A DNA stretch of 64,000 nucleotides from Sphingomonas ginsengisoli An et al. 2013 (GTDB taxonomy: Bacteria > Pseudomonadota > Alphaproteobacteria > Sphingomonadales > Sphingomonadaceae): positions 2,108,001-2,172,000 of the forward strand of contig NZ_CP045434.1 in the NCBI RefSeq assembly GCF_009363895.1, given 5' to 3'. Below are positions 1 through 10,161 of the stretch, in pieces (position 1 is the first letter of the stretch; each line of letters opens with the position of its first letter). A model generated the notes under the pieces. It was not told where the DNA came from. It was given only the letters and a program-made list of their open reading frames with translations, and made no database searches. The position numbers were made by a program, and so were the translations under genes.

Positions 1-699
1 CACATGCGCCGCGGCGGGGTCGATTTCCGGATGGGCGGAGTGATGATCGCCGGCGGCCTCGTCGGCAGCGCGAGCGGGGCGGGCATCTTCCGCCTGCTCC
101 AGTCGAGCGGCCAGATCGATACCGTCATCGGCATCCTCTACGTCCTCCTGCTCGGCTCGATCGGCGGGCTGATGCTCCGCGACGCGGCAATCGCGCTCGG
201 CTGGATCGCCACCGCCGCCCCCGCCGAGCCCCGCCCCCGTCACAAGAGCTGGATCGCCGGTCTGCCCGGCCGCTGGCGCTTCTATGCCTCGGGCCTCTAT
301 CTCTCGCCGATCGCCCCGGCGCTGCTCGGCTTCGCCGCGGGCGTGCTGACCGTGCTGCTCGGGGTCGGCGGCGGCTTCATCCTCGTCCCGGCGATGATCT
401 ATTTGCTCGGCATGGCGACGCGGGTGGTGGTCGGCACCAGCCTCGTCATGATCCTCGCGGTCAGCGCGGCGACCACCATGATCCATGCGCTGACCACCCA
501 GTCGGTCGACATCGTCCTCGCCGCCCTGCTCCTGGTCGGCGGCGTGATCGGCGCACAGGTCGGCGCGATCCTCACCACCCGGATCAAGCCCGACTATCTC
601 CGCCTCGCCCTCGCGCTGATCATCCTGCTGGTCGCGGCGCGGATGGCGCTCGGGCTCACCTATCGCCCGGACGAGATCTTCTCGATCGAATATCTGTGA
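1..699 (+). CDS. TauE/SafE-family anion exporter, C-terminal part (5' end cut by window)
   Basis: The open frame runs from the first base, so the start lies upstream of the window. The visible 232 residues hold about six hydrophobic segments and the glycine-rich motif GVGGGFILVPAMIYLLG, which begins the second half of TauE/SafE (sulfite/organosulfur anion exporter) proteins. Family members are usually 250-310 residues, so an N-terminal part is missing. It acts in the inner membrane; the transported anion cannot be told from sequence. Its TGA overlaps the GTG of the next gene by four bases, so the two are probably co-translated. A second, complete TauE/SafE gene lies at 48274-49035. Confidence 0.9.
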   Translation, partial: HMRRGGVDFRMGGVMIAGGLVGSASGAGIFRLLQSSGQIDTVIGILYVLLLGSIGGLMLRDAAIALGWIATAAPAEPRPRHKSWIAGLPGRWRFYASGLYLSPIAPALLGFAAGVLTVLLGVGGGFILVPAMIYLLGMATRVVVGTSLVMILAVSAATTMIHALTTQSVDIVLAALLLVGGVIGAQVGAILTTRIKPDYLRLALALIILLVAARMALGLTYRPDEIFSIEYL

Positions 700-1460
700 T
701 CCGTCGGCTCGCCCTCCTCCTCGCGCTTGCTCCCTTCCTCAGCGCCCAGACCGCGCCGACGCTGGTGCCCGACATCTCGGCGCGGCGGATCGACATCCAG
801 TACAGCTTCACCGGCGCGCAGCTCCTGCTGTTCGGCGCGATCGTCTACCCGCGCGGCCGGGTGCCCGAGGCGCCGGCCGACATCGTGGTGGTGCTGAAAG
901 GTCCGAGCCAGCCGATCATGGTGCGCGAGAAGCAGCGCCTCGCCGGCATCTGGACCAATGCCGATTCGAACCGCTTCCGCTCGGCCCCCGGCTTCTACGC
1001 GGTCGCCTCCTCGCGCCCGATCTCCACATTGGTCGATAGCCGCACCGCCGCCATTTACGAGCTCGGCCTGCAGAACCTCCAGCTCTCGCCCGGCGGCGGT
1101 GCCCAGCCCGACAAGGAACGGCGCTTCGAAGCCGGATTGCTCGACCTGCGCCGCCGCCAAGGCCTCTATGTCGAGGACGGCTCGGGGGTCGAGATTAGCG
1201 CCAACGTCCTCTACCGCGCGCGCATCTTCATCCCCAGCCAGGTCCCGGTCGGCACCTACACGGCCGAGACCTTCCTGATCGAGCGCGGCAAGGTCATCGC
1301 CGCTGCCACCAAGGAAATCCAGGTCGGCAAGTCGGGGTTCGAGCGGGTGGTCGCCCAGGCCGCCCGACGCCACGCCTTCGCCTATGGCCTCGCCGCGGTT
1401 GCGTTGTCGCTGTTCCTCGGCTGGGCCGCCGCCGCCGCCTTCCGCCGCCGCGGCGCCTAA
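696..1460 (+). CDS. TIGR02186-type membrane-anchored protein
   Basis: 254 residues. An N-terminal signal peptide (MIRRLALLLALAPFLSAQ) is followed by a long extracytoplasmic beta-rich domain, one transmembrane helix near residues 229-248 and a short arginine-rich cytoplasmic tail. This matches the alphaproteobacterial TIGR02186 family, which is commonly encoded beside a TauE/SafE permease as here. The GTG start overlaps the exporter stop by four bases. The role is unknown; the gene pairing suggests a periplasmic-facing partner of the exporter. The gap after it has no clear terminator. Confidence 0.85.
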   Translation: MIRRLALLLALAPFLSAQTAPTLVPDISARRIDIQYSFTGAQLLLFGAIVYPRGRVPEAPADIVVVLKGPSQPIMVREKQRLAGIWTNADSNRFRSAPGFYAVASSRPISTLVDSRTAAIYELGLQNLQLSPGGGAQPDKERRFEAGLLDLRRRQGLYVEDGSGVEISANVLYRARIFIPSQVPVGTYTAETFLIERGKVIAAATKEIQVGKSGFERVVAQAARRHAFAYGLAAVALSLFLGWAAAAAFRRRGA

Positions 1461-1544
1461 CGCCCCCGCGTGACGGAATCTTAACTGCGGCGGCGTTAAC
1501 CTTGGCTCCTTATTCCAGCGTATCTGTGCGGAGCCGACCATTTC

Positions 1545-3230
1545 ATGACCGACCAACCGAGCCTCAAGGCCTTCCTCGACGAGCTTTCGAGCTTCAACGA
1601 CGAGGATTCGACCGGCGGCCACGTGCCTTCGCCCGCGCACAAGCTCGAGCCGATCGGCGCGGTGCTCGAGATCGCCGGCTCGGGCTCGCGCATCCGGATG
1701 GACGCGGCCCGCCTCAACGCGATCAGCACCCACGCCGACCAGTCGGTCGCCATGTCCGGGCAGGTCGGCAGCCAGGTCAAGATGGCCTTGGACGGCAGCT
1801 GGCTGATCGCCAACGTCCGCACCATGAAGGGCGATGACGACGGCACCATCTCGGCGATGATCGACTTCCTCGGTGAGGCCGACCGCGACAGCTCCGACCG
1901 GATGAGCAACTTCCGCCGCGGCGTCACCCGCTATCCCATCCCCGGTTGTCCGGTGCTGCCGGTGTCGACCGACGACCTCCGCTCGGTGTTCGCCGCGTCC
2001 AACTCGGCGCACGTCGAGATCGGCACCGTCTATCCGACCGACGACATTCGTGGCGCGCTCTACATCGACCCGATGCTGTCGAAGCATTTCGCGGTCCTGG
2101 GCTCGACCGGTACCGGCAAGTCGACCAGCGTCGCGCTGATCCTCCATCGCATCTCGCAGTACAGCCCCGAGGGGCACATCGTGATGATCGATCCCCACGG
2201 CGAATATAGCGCCGCGTTCAAGGGCATCGGCGAGTTGTTCAACGTCGACAACCTCCAGCTGCCCTACTGGCTGCTCAATTTCGAAGAGCATTGCGAAGTG
2301 CTCCTCACCACCGACGGGGCCGAACGCCAGCGCGATGCCGACATCCTCGCCAAGGTGCTGCTCGCCGCGCGCACCCGGACCAAGTCGTCCGAGCAGTACG
2401 GCAAGGTCACCGTCGACTCGCCCATCCCCTACCTGCTGACCGACCTCAACCAGATCCTGGTCAACGAGATGGGCAAGCTCGACCGCGCCGGCGACACCAT
2501 GCCCTATCAGCGGCTCAAGAATAAGCTCGACGAGCTGCGCGCCGACCCGCGCTACACCTTCATGTTCTCAGGGATGCTGGTCAGCGACAACATGGGCAGC
2601 TTCCTCGCCAAGCTGTTCCGCCTCCCCGCCAACGGCCGCCCGATCTCGATCGTCGACGTCTCTGGCGTCCCTTCCGAGGTCACCTCGGTGGTGGTTTCGG
2701 TGCTCGCCCGCATGGTGTTCGATTATGCCATCTGGTCGCGGACCGAAGCGCAGCGTCCGCTGCTGTTGGTCTGCGAGGAAGCCCACCGCTACGTCCCCAA
2801 GGACGAGAGCGCCAAGGGCCAGGCCGTCCGCAAGATCCTCGAGCGGATCGCCAAGGAAGGCCGTAAGTATGGCGTGTCGCTCGGCCTCATCACCCAGCGT
2901 CCGTCCGACTTGGCCGAAGGCGTGTTGTCGCAGTGCGGCACGATCATCTCGATGCGCCTCAACAACGACCGCGACCAGGCCTGCGTCCGCGCGGCGATGC
3001 CCGAAGGCGCGCGCGGCTTCCTCGATTCGATCCCGGCGCTCCGCAACCGCGAATGCATCGTCTGCGGCGAGGGTGTCGCCATTCCCATCCGCGTCCGCTT
3101 CGACGACCTCGAACCCGAGAAGCGCCCGGCCTCGGCCGACCCCAGCTTCGCGGCGCTGTGGCGCGAGACCGGCGGCGAGGAAGAAATCATCGGCCGCACG
3201 ATCAAGCGGTGGCGAGGGCACGGCCGCTAA
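1545..3230 (+). CDS. HerA-like/DUF87 ATP-binding protein
   Basis: 561 residues. An N-terminal barrel-like region (about 30-130) precedes a RecA/FtsK-type motor domain with Walker A GSTGTGKST at 186-194, an 'IDPHGEYS' segment just after it, and Walker B followed by glutamates, LLLVCEEAHRY, near 405-415. A conserved 'LGLITQRPSDL' sensor region follows near 446. This is the HerA hexameric translocase family, which moves on double-stranded DNA. In archaea HerA works with the NurA nuclease; no nurA-like gene is adjacent here, which is usual for the bacterial branch. The ATG start follows a 5' leader of about 85 bases. The gene ends convergently with the next one. Confidence 0.85.
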   Translation: MTDQPSLKAFLDELSSFNDEDSTGGHVPSPAHKLEPIGAVLEIAGSGSRIRMDAARLNAISTHADQSVAMSGQVGSQVKMALDGSWLIANVRTMKGDDDGTISAMIDFLGEADRDSSDRMSNFRRGVTRYPIPGCPVLPVSTDDLRSVFAASNSAHVEIGTVYPTDDIRGALYIDPMLSKHFAVLGSTGTGKSTSVALILHRISQYSPEGHIVMIDPHGEYSAAFKGIGELFNVDNLQLPYWLLNFEEHCEVLLTTDGAERQRDADILAKVLLAARTRTKSSEQYGKVTVDSPIPYLLTDLNQILVNEMGKLDRAGDTMPYQRLKNKLDELRADPRYTFMFSGMLVSDNMGSFLAKLFRLPANGRPISIVDVSGVPSEVTSVVVSVLARMVFDYAIWSRTEAQRPLLLVCEEAHRYVPKDESAKGQAVRKILERIAKEGRKYGVSLGLITQRPSDLAEGVLSQCGTIISMRLNNDRDQACVRAAMPEGARGFLDSIPALRNRECIVCGEGVAIPIRVRFDDLEPEKRPASADPSFAALWRETGGEEEIIGRTIKRWRGHGR

Positions 3231-3326
3231 GCAACGAGACCAAGCCCGCCGACGCGCAGCGGCGCCGGTCTTGTTCGAGATTGCTGCGGCCCGGCCGGCG
3301 GGTCGGCACCGCCGAACTCGTCCGAC

Positions 3327-3351
3327 GTCACGCGGATTCACTCCGCGTGAC
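3327..3351. terminator. Perfect 10-bp hairpin between convergent genes
   Basis: GTCACGCGGA and TCCGCGTGAC form a perfect ten-base stem with a five-base loop. It lies between the converging HerA-like gene and the minus-strand gene at 3361. There is no clear U-tract on either strand, so it may be a transcription barrier or 3'-end stabiliser rather than a classic intrinsic terminator. Confidence 0.5.
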
Positions 3352-3360
3352 CCTTACCGC

Positions 3361-3933
3361 CTAAGGCGCCGCCGGCTCCCCGCGCCGCGTCTTCGCCGCC
3401 AGCGCCGCGGCCTGCGCCGCCTGGTCGCGTTCGGCGGCCTCGCGGTCGGCCTTGGCGGCGAGGTAGATCTCATATTCGGTCGGCTGCGGGTTGGTGACGA
3501 ACAGCCGCCCGACGTTGCCGCCCTCGATCGCGGTCTTGGCCAGCTTGGCGGCGAACAGCGCCGCGCCGACCACGTTGATCCCGGTGTTGTTCATGCACCC
3601 GCCGGGTCCGACCACCTGGCAGCTGTTGTCGTGGAGCATCTCGCGCGGCTTGGGCAGCGTATGATTGTGGGCGATCTGCTTGGCGCGGATGACGTCGGGA
3701 TCGATCCGATAGCCCTGCGGCGGCGGCGCGCAGACCACGACCACCCCGGGGTCGGTCGGGACGCTGGTGCTGCACCCGGCCGGCGCGAGCGGCGCGGGCA
3801 CCTTGGGCTTGGGCTTGGGCGGAGCGGGCGGCCCGGCGACCTCGCCATGCGCCACCTCGGCGCTGGCGGGCGGAACGCTCGCCGGGGGCGCCGCGATCGC
3901 CTGGATCGCCATCACCGCGATGACCATCGACAT
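3361..3933 (-). CDS. Hypothetical secreted proline-rich protein
   Basis: 190 residues. The N-terminus is hydrophobic and alanine-rich (MSMVIAVMAIQAIAAPPA), likely a signal peptide, and is followed by a proline/lysine-rich stretch (about 35-50). The central region has cysteines in CSTSVP, VVVCAPPP, NSCQVV and GGCMNN contexts that could form disulfides. The C-terminus (about 155-190) is alanine- and charge-rich and probably helical. I recognise no named domain; it resembles conserved hypothetical sphingomonad proteins. ATG 3933 was chosen over the GTG one codon upstream because AGGAG lies about nine bases before it. Confidence 0.65.
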   Translation of the reverse strand: MSMVIAVMAIQAIAAPPASVPPASAEVAHGEVAGPPAPPKPKPKVPAPLAPAGCSTSVPTDPGVVVVCAPPPQGYRIDPDVIRAKQIAHNHTLPKPREMLHDNSCQVVGPGGCMNNTGINVVGAALFAAKLAKTAIEGGNVGRLFVTNPQPTEYEIYLAAKADREAAERDQAAQAAALAAKTRRGEPAAP

Positions 3934-4027
3934 CACATCGTCTCCTGCCGAGGCCGCCCCCTGCGCCGCCCAAGCTGAACCTCAGTTTGACAGCACAACG
4001 CACCACGACCTGATCTGGTGACGGCTG

Positions 4028-4060
4028 AATGTCTGCATTGGGTGGAAAGCGGACATTGAT
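4028..4060. repeat. Dispersed hairpin repeat, copy R1
   Basis: Copy of the repeat whose core reads GTCYGCNNTGGGTGGAAAGC and then GGAC. The outer GTC-GC / GC-GGAC bases pair to form a hairpin. Unlike most other copies in the window it lies between divergent genes, upstream of the DUF3008 gene, rather than at the 3' end of a minus-strand gene. Confidence 0.8.
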
Positions 4061-4087
4061 CAGGCCTGCTCGCAATCGCCAGCCGGT

Positions 4088-4112
4088 CGAACCAAAAAGC
4101 TGTTGAGACGTT
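4088..4112 (+). promoter_or_regulatory. EcfG-like (general stress) promoter for the DUF3008 gene
   Basis: CGAAC is followed by exactly 16 bases and CGTT. The alphaproteobacterial general-stress sigma factor EcfG recognises GGAAC-N16/17-CGTT, so only the first base differs. It ends 29 bases before the ATG at 4142, which is compatible with a short leader. This is a prediction from motif and spacing only. Confidence 0.5.
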
Positions 4113-4141
4113 TGGCGCTGGATCACGTAAGGAAATCGCTC

Positions 4142-4324
4142 ATGCCAGCTAAATCAGCCGCTCAACAGAAGGCCGCTGGCGCGGCTCTTTCAGCTAAGCG
4201 AGGTGACACACCTAGAAGCGAGCTCAAGGGTGCGTCGAAGTCGATGGCCTCTTCGATGAGTGAGAAAGAGCTTGAGAAGATGGCCAAGACTAGCCGCAAG
4301 GGAAAGCCTGAGCACAAATCCTAA
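4142..4324 (+). CDS. DUF3008 family small basic protein
   Basis: 60 residues beginning MPAKSAAQQKAAGAALSAKR, with the C-terminal pattern SMSEKELEKMAKTSRKGKPE typical of DUF3008. It is lysine- and alanine-rich, soluble and helical; biochemical function is unknown. The in-frame upstream start at 4103 was rejected: it would lie at the predicted promoter, and family members begin MPAKS. AAGGA lies upstream of the chosen ATG. Base composition is clearly lower in GC than the core genes. The EcfG-like promoter upstream suggests stress induction. Confidence 0.85.
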   Translation: MPAKSAAQQKAAGAALSAKRGDTPRSELKGASKSMASSMSEKELEKMAKTSRKGKPEHKS

Positions 4325-4325
4325 T

Positions 4326-4592
4326 CTAATTGTTTGCGCCGGCGTCACCGCTTGTTTTTGGCGGTGCAGCCGTCGACGGCTCGCACGATTGATTCTCGGC
4401 CTCACGCTGCGCAAACGCTATCGCCGCTCGATCCTTGCGGTGAGACAGGAAGCGCAGGAGCATGCCGAGAACTGATGCGACCATGCCCGTGGTCAGGACC
4501 GCAGCCTTCCAAAAGGGTTGGTCGCTCCGCCATGAAACGATCCCCAGCAGACAGACGCTGAGCGTCGAAATCAAGTAGCCGAGGCCTTTCAT
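4326..4592 (-). CDS. Hypothetical small membrane protein
   Basis: 88 residues. Two hydrophobic segments (about 3-20 and 27-47) are followed by a hydrophilic C-terminus with 'FLSHRKDRAAIAFAQREAEN'. No recognisable family. It converges with the DUF3008 gene with a one-base gap and shares that region's lower GC. Two transmembrane helices with a positive linker suggest an inner-membrane protein with a cytoplasmic tail. Confidence 0.55.
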   Translation of the reverse strand: MKGLGYLISTLSVCLLGIVSWRSDQPFWKAAVLTTGMVASVLGMLLRFLSHRKDRAAIAFAQREAENQSCEPSTAAPPKTSGDAGANN

Positions 4593-4652
4593 GCAGGCAC
4601 GCCCAAATCTCTGAAGACCCGACCGCCGACAAAGCCGGCATTTTGGTTGATC

Positions 4653-4853
4653 TCAACGATTGTCGTTATGCCCTCGAGACGTACCCGGCCAAGAGATGAC
4701 CGTCGCGTCTTCTTTGCTCTCGACCAGCTCTTCGTAGAGATCGGCGAGCTGCATATGCACTTTGGCAATCTTGAGATTGGGCGCGTCCGTGGCTCGCTGA
4801 CGCTCGATGATCACCCGCTGGCGATAATACTCTTCATCCTCGGTGAGGCGCAT
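4653..4853 (-). CDS. Hypothetical small soluble protein
   Basis: 66 residues beginning MRLTEDEEYYRQRVIIERQR, with a central helix 'IAKVHMQLADLYEELVESKE'. It is highly charged and helical, without signal peptide or membrane segment, and resembles short conserved sphingomonad hypothetical proteins. ATG 4853 was chosen because GGAG lies six bases upstream; the in-frame GTG at 4865 would sit at that site. Function unknown. Confidence 0.6.
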   Translation of the reverse strand: MRLTEDEEYYRQRVIIERQRATDAPNLKIAKVHMQLADLYEELVESKEDATVISWPGTSRGHNDNR

Positions 4854-5005
4854 ACTTTGCTCCACCGCGAGTCACTCCGTCTAGCCCGTGCGCTCGACTC
4901 GCTTAAGCACCGGACCTGCAAACACTCTTAAGCGATGACAGATGCTTGCCGCAAATGGTGCGATCAACGTGAAACAAGCCGATCGGATTTAGCGCTCAGG
5001 AGACG

Positions 5006-5176
5006 TCAGTCTCCCTTGTCCCCTTGGCTCTTCGGTTTCTCAGACTTGGCAGGTTGTTGAACATCACGCCCTAGCGACTTGGCCTGGTCATCGCTCGCCT
5101 TGAATTTCCCGTGGTCGTCGCGCCGGACATAGCGCTTGTCGGCTCCAGTATCGACCAATTCACGCTTGCTGCTCAT
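5006..5176 (-). CDS. Conserved 56-residue microprotein (MSSKREL type)
   Basis: A short gene reading MSSKRELVDTGADKRYVRRD, then DDHGKFKASDDQAKSLGRDV and a lysine/glutamine-rich tail. It is strongly charged and probably disordered; similar short proteins with an 'RYVRRDxxGKFK' core are widespread hypothetical proteins. AGGAG (plus-strand ctcct at 5183-5187) lies six bases before the ATG, supporting real translation. An EcfG-like promoter lies upstream at 5208-5232. Function unknown; stress-induced expression is inferred. Confidence 0.75.
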   Translation of the reverse strand: MSSKRELVDTGADKRYVRRDDHGKFKASDDQAKSLGRDVQQPAKSEKPKSQGDKGD

Positions 5177-5207
5177 CGCGCACTCCTAACGAAGTCGAGA
5201 AGAGTAC

Positions 5208-5232
5208 AACCACGAGCTCTGGCAAAAGTTCG
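5208..5232 (-). promoter_or_regulatory. EcfG-like promoter for the MSSKREL microprotein
   Basis: Read on the minus strand, CGAAC is followed by exactly 16 bases and GGTT. The consensus is GGAAC-N16/17-CGTT, so one base differs in each box. It lies about 30 bases upstream of a good ribosome binding site and start codon. Prediction only. Confidence 0.45.
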
Positions 5233-5262
5233 ACTCGCTTAGCACCCAAATGCCTTCTGCCG

Positions 5263-5298
5263 AATGTCCGCAATGGGTCGAAAGCTGACACTGACCTA
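5263..5298. repeat. Dispersed hairpin repeat, copy R2
   Basis: TGTCCGCAATGGGTCGAAAG followed by CTGACACTGACC. Same orientation as the other copies. Its right end contains the TAG stop codon of the minus-strand M23 peptidase gene, so the repeat abuts the 3' end of that gene. Confidence 0.8.
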
Positions 5299-6720
5299 GC
5301 CGCCCAACAATTCCTTCACCCGCGCCTTGATCGCCGCGCTGGCGCCCGGGTTCACCGGCGCCACGCTGGTAAAGCGGACGCCGAGCGGGTTGACCGCCAC
5401 GCCGCCCTGCAGCGTCTCGAAGTGGAGGTGGGGGCCGGTCGACAGGCCAGTCGAGCCGACGAAGCCGATCACCTGGCCCTGGTGGACTAGCGTCCCCGGC
5501 GTCACCGCCATCCGGCTCATGTGGCTGTAGCTGGTGACGAGCCCGTTGCCGTGCGCGATGCGCACCTGCTGGCCATAGCCCCCGGCCCAGCCCGCCTGGA
5601 TCACCTGACCCTCGGCGGCGGCCTGGATCGGCTGGCCGTAGTGGGCGCCGAAATCGACCCCCTTGTGCATCCGCGCATAGTGGAGGATCGGATGGTAGCG
5701 CATCCCGAAGGTCGAGGTGATCCGCGCCTGCACCGGCCAGAAAATCCCGCTCGAGGTGCGCGGAGCGGCGCTGCCGCTGCTCGCCGCGTCGACCCACTGC
5801 CCGTTCCATTTCACCAGCTGCAGCGGCGCGCCGAGCGTCCGCTCGAGCCCGGCGTAGAGCAAGGGCCCGGTGACGGTCTCGCCGGTCGCGGCGCGGGCGT
5901 TGGCCAGCACCAGCGTGAAGCGATCGTCGGTAGCGACCGCGCTGCCGACCTCGACCTGGGTCGCGATCGCCTGGAGATATTGCGCCGCCGCCATCGGGCT
6001 CGCGCCGGCCGCGCGCAGCGACCAGTAGAGCCCGTCGCCGACCTTGCCCCGGATCCGCAGCGGTCGCCGGTCGACCGCGATTCCCGTGGTGCTGAGCGCC
6101 AACGCCTCCCCGGCGCGCGCCAGCCGCACCCGCAGGTCCATCCCGGCCTGGAGCTCGAGCCGCTGCAGCGGCCGCGCCCCGCCGGCGAGCGGCGCACCAA
6201 GCGTGAAGCTGACCATCGTTCCCGGCGCGAGCGGCCTGCCGGTCCCGCGCACCAGCGCGGCGGCGCGCGCGGCGTCGGCGGCGACCGTGCCACTGCGCAC
6301 CAGCAGGCCGGTCAACCCGTCATTGCCCGGCCCGATCGCTCCGACCAGCGCGACCTCGGTCCGCACCGGCGCTTCGCTGAGCGGCGTGACCGCGCCGGTT
6401 TCGGCCATCGGCAGTCCGGTCGGCGAGCCCGCCGCCAGCCCGCCGATCCCCAGCGCATCCCATTGCTCGGCCTGGGGCGCGTCGAACCATTCGGCGCGGT
6501 CGCCCGGCAGCGGCTCGAATCGCGGCGCCAGCCAGGCGACTAGCCCGAGCAGCGCCACCAGCGTCGCCAGCCCGCGCCACCAGCGCCTGCTGAACAGCCC
6601 GGCGCCGAGGTCGACCACCACGTCGAGCTCGCGCATCCGCTCGCGCCAGCTTAGCGGGGGCGGCGGCTTCGACCCGAACAGGGGCGCGGCGTCATGGGCA
6701 AGGATGCGCGACTGATACAT
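5296..6720 (-). CDS. M23 family metallopeptidase (peptidoglycan endopeptidase)
   Basis: 474 residues. A short cytoplasmic N-terminus and one transmembrane segment (about 47-66, 'GLATLVALLGLVAWLAP') anchor a long periplasmic part. The C-terminal LytM/M23 domain (about 330-450) carries the zinc-site motifs MHKGVDFGA (near 351-359) and GPHLHFE (near 425-431). The family cleaves peptide cross-links in murein; both metal motifs look intact, so it is probably active rather than an EnvC-like activator. The stop codon lies in the right end of repeat R2. The gene diverges from the helicase gene across about 110 bases. The substrate bond is not determinable from sequence. Confidence 0.93.
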   Translation of the reverse strand: MYQSRILAHDAAPLFGSKPPPPLSWRERMRELDVVVDLGAGLFSRRWWRGLATLVALLGLVAWLAPRFEPLPGDRAEWFDAPQAEQWDALGIGGLAAGSPTGLPMAETGAVTPLSEAPVRTEVALVGAIGPGNDGLTGLLVRSGTVAADAARAAALVRGTGRPLAPGTMVSFTLGAPLAGGARPLQRLELQAGMDLRVRLARAGEALALSTTGIAVDRRPLRIRGKVGDGLYWSLRAAGASPMAAAQYLQAIATQVEVGSAVATDDRFTLVLANARAATGETVTGPLLYAGLERTLGAPLQLVKWNGQWVDAASSGSAAPRTSSGIFWPVQARITSTFGMRYHPILHYARMHKGVDFGAHYGQPIQAAAEGQVIQAGWAGGYGQQVRIAHGNGLVTSYSHMSRMAVTPGTLVHQGQVIGFVGSTGLSTGPHLHFETLQGGVAVNPLGVRFTSVAPVNPGASAAIKARVKELLGG

Positions 6721-6831
6721 GCGTGACGCCGGTCTGGCCGATCAGGGTTAACGCCGCGCTAAGAGCGAAAATGCGCCGGGCCGAGGCGATCATGTCTTGC
6801 GCTTGTCCCGCCCCTGCCCCCACATTCGCTC

Positions 6832-9363
<2,532 letters not shown>

Positions 9364-9370
9364 CGACTCC

Positions 9371-9460
9371 CGTCATGCTGAACTTGCTTCAGCATCCATC
9401 GCGTCACGCGAACCTTGGTGTGGGTTCTGGCATGGACCCTGAAACAAGTTCAGGGTGACG
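9371..9460. repeat. REP-like bipartite inverted element
   Basis: Two arms of about 28 bases, 9371-9398 and 9433-9460, are inverted copies of each other (about 22 of 27 positions match). Each arm is itself a hairpin: TGCTGAA/TTCAGCA on the left and CCCTGAA/TTCAGGG on the right. The middle is about 34 bases of unrelated sequence. It resembles the extragenic palindromes common in sphingomonads, fills the gap between the helicase and S4 genes, and may also affect 3' mRNA ends. Confidence 0.75.
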
Positions 9461-9475
9461 GCTGGCTTGCGCGGC

Positions 9476-9769
9476 ATGCGCATCGACCGCTTCCTGTTCT
9501 GCGTCCGCCTGATCAAATCCCGCACCCAGGCGCAGGAGTTGCTCGCGCAAGGGCGCACCCGCATCGACGGCAAAAGGGTCGAGAAACCATCCGAGGAAGT
9601 GAAGGTCGGCAGCATCGTCGCGCTACCGCTGCGCGGTCAGGTCCGCATCGTCCGCGTCCTCGCCCTCCCCGACCGCCGCGGGCCGCCGGCCGAAGCCCGC
9701 ACTTGCTACGAGGACGTGGACGAGCGGCCGCCCACCAGCCCCGTTGACGGAACGCCGGCCCCGCAATAG
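9476..9769 (+). CDS. S4-domain RNA-binding protein (Hsp15/HslR-like)
   Basis: 97 residues starting [20 protein letters not shown], the S4 RNA-binding fold, with the second S4 motif '[20 protein letters not shown]' at about 23-42. The C-terminus is arginine/proline-rich. Hsp15-type proteins bind stalled or recycled 50S ribosomes with nascent chains; that role is inferred from family. ATG 9476 was preferred over the in-frame GTG at 9455, which lies inside the REP-like repeat. It is probably separate from the helicase transcript because of the intervening hairpins. Confidence 0.85.
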   Translation: MRIDRFLFCVRLIKSRTQAQELLAQGRTRIDGKRVEKPSEEVKVGSIVALPLRGQVRIVRVLALPDRRGPPAEARTCYEDVDERPPTSPVDGTPAPQ

Positions 9770-9801
9770 CGCTTGCTCCCCTAAAGGGAGTTCACGTCAC
9801 C

Positions 9802-10140
9802 ATGACCTACGTCGTCACCGACGCCTGCATCCGCTGCAAGTATATGGACTGCGTCGAGGTCTGTCCGGTCGACTGCTTCTACGAGGGCGAGAACATGCTC
9901 GTCATCAACCCCAACGAGTGCATCGACTGCGGCGTGTGCGAGCCCGAGTGCCCGGCCGAGGCGATCCTGCCCGACACCGAGAGCGGCAACGAGCAGTGGC
10001 TCGAACTCAACTCGACCTTCTCGAGCCAGTGGCCCAACATCACCCGCAAGAAGGATTCGCCCGCCGACGCCGACGAGCACAAGGGCGAGGAAGGCAAGTA
10101 CGACAAATATTTCTCGGCCGACCCCGGCGCGGGCGACTAA
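9802..10140 (+). CDS. fdxA: 7Fe ferredoxin ([3Fe-4S][4Fe-4S])
   Basis: 112 residues. Cysteines at 9, 12, 17, 21, 25, 40, 43, 46 and 50 reproduce the Azotobacter FdI pattern shifted by one: Cys9, 17 and 50 for the 3Fe cluster, and 21, 40, 43 and 46 for the 4Fe cluster. The acidic C-terminal extension (about 55-112) is typical of FdxA. It is a small cytoplasmic electron carrier whose partner here is unknown. AAAGGGAG lies upstream of the ATG. It converges with the MipA gene with about 20 bases between stops. Confidence 0.95.
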   Translation: MTYVVTDACIRCKYMDCVEVCPVDCFYEGENMLVINPNECIDCGVCEPECPAEAILPDTESGNEQWLELNSTFSSQWPNITRKKDSPADADEHKGEEGKYDKYFSADPGAGD

Positions 10141-10161
10141 GTCCCCGTCGGCCCGCCCGGC

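Noticed and set aside
660-2291. 543-residue minus-strand frame opposite the TIGR02186 and HerA-like genes
   Set aside because: Composition of an antisense shadow (long runs of Arg, Glu, Gly and Val), opposite two well-supported genes.
9455-9475. Upstream GTG start of the S4-domain protein
   Set aside because: It lies inside the REP-like repeat; the S4 fold begins at ATG 9476.
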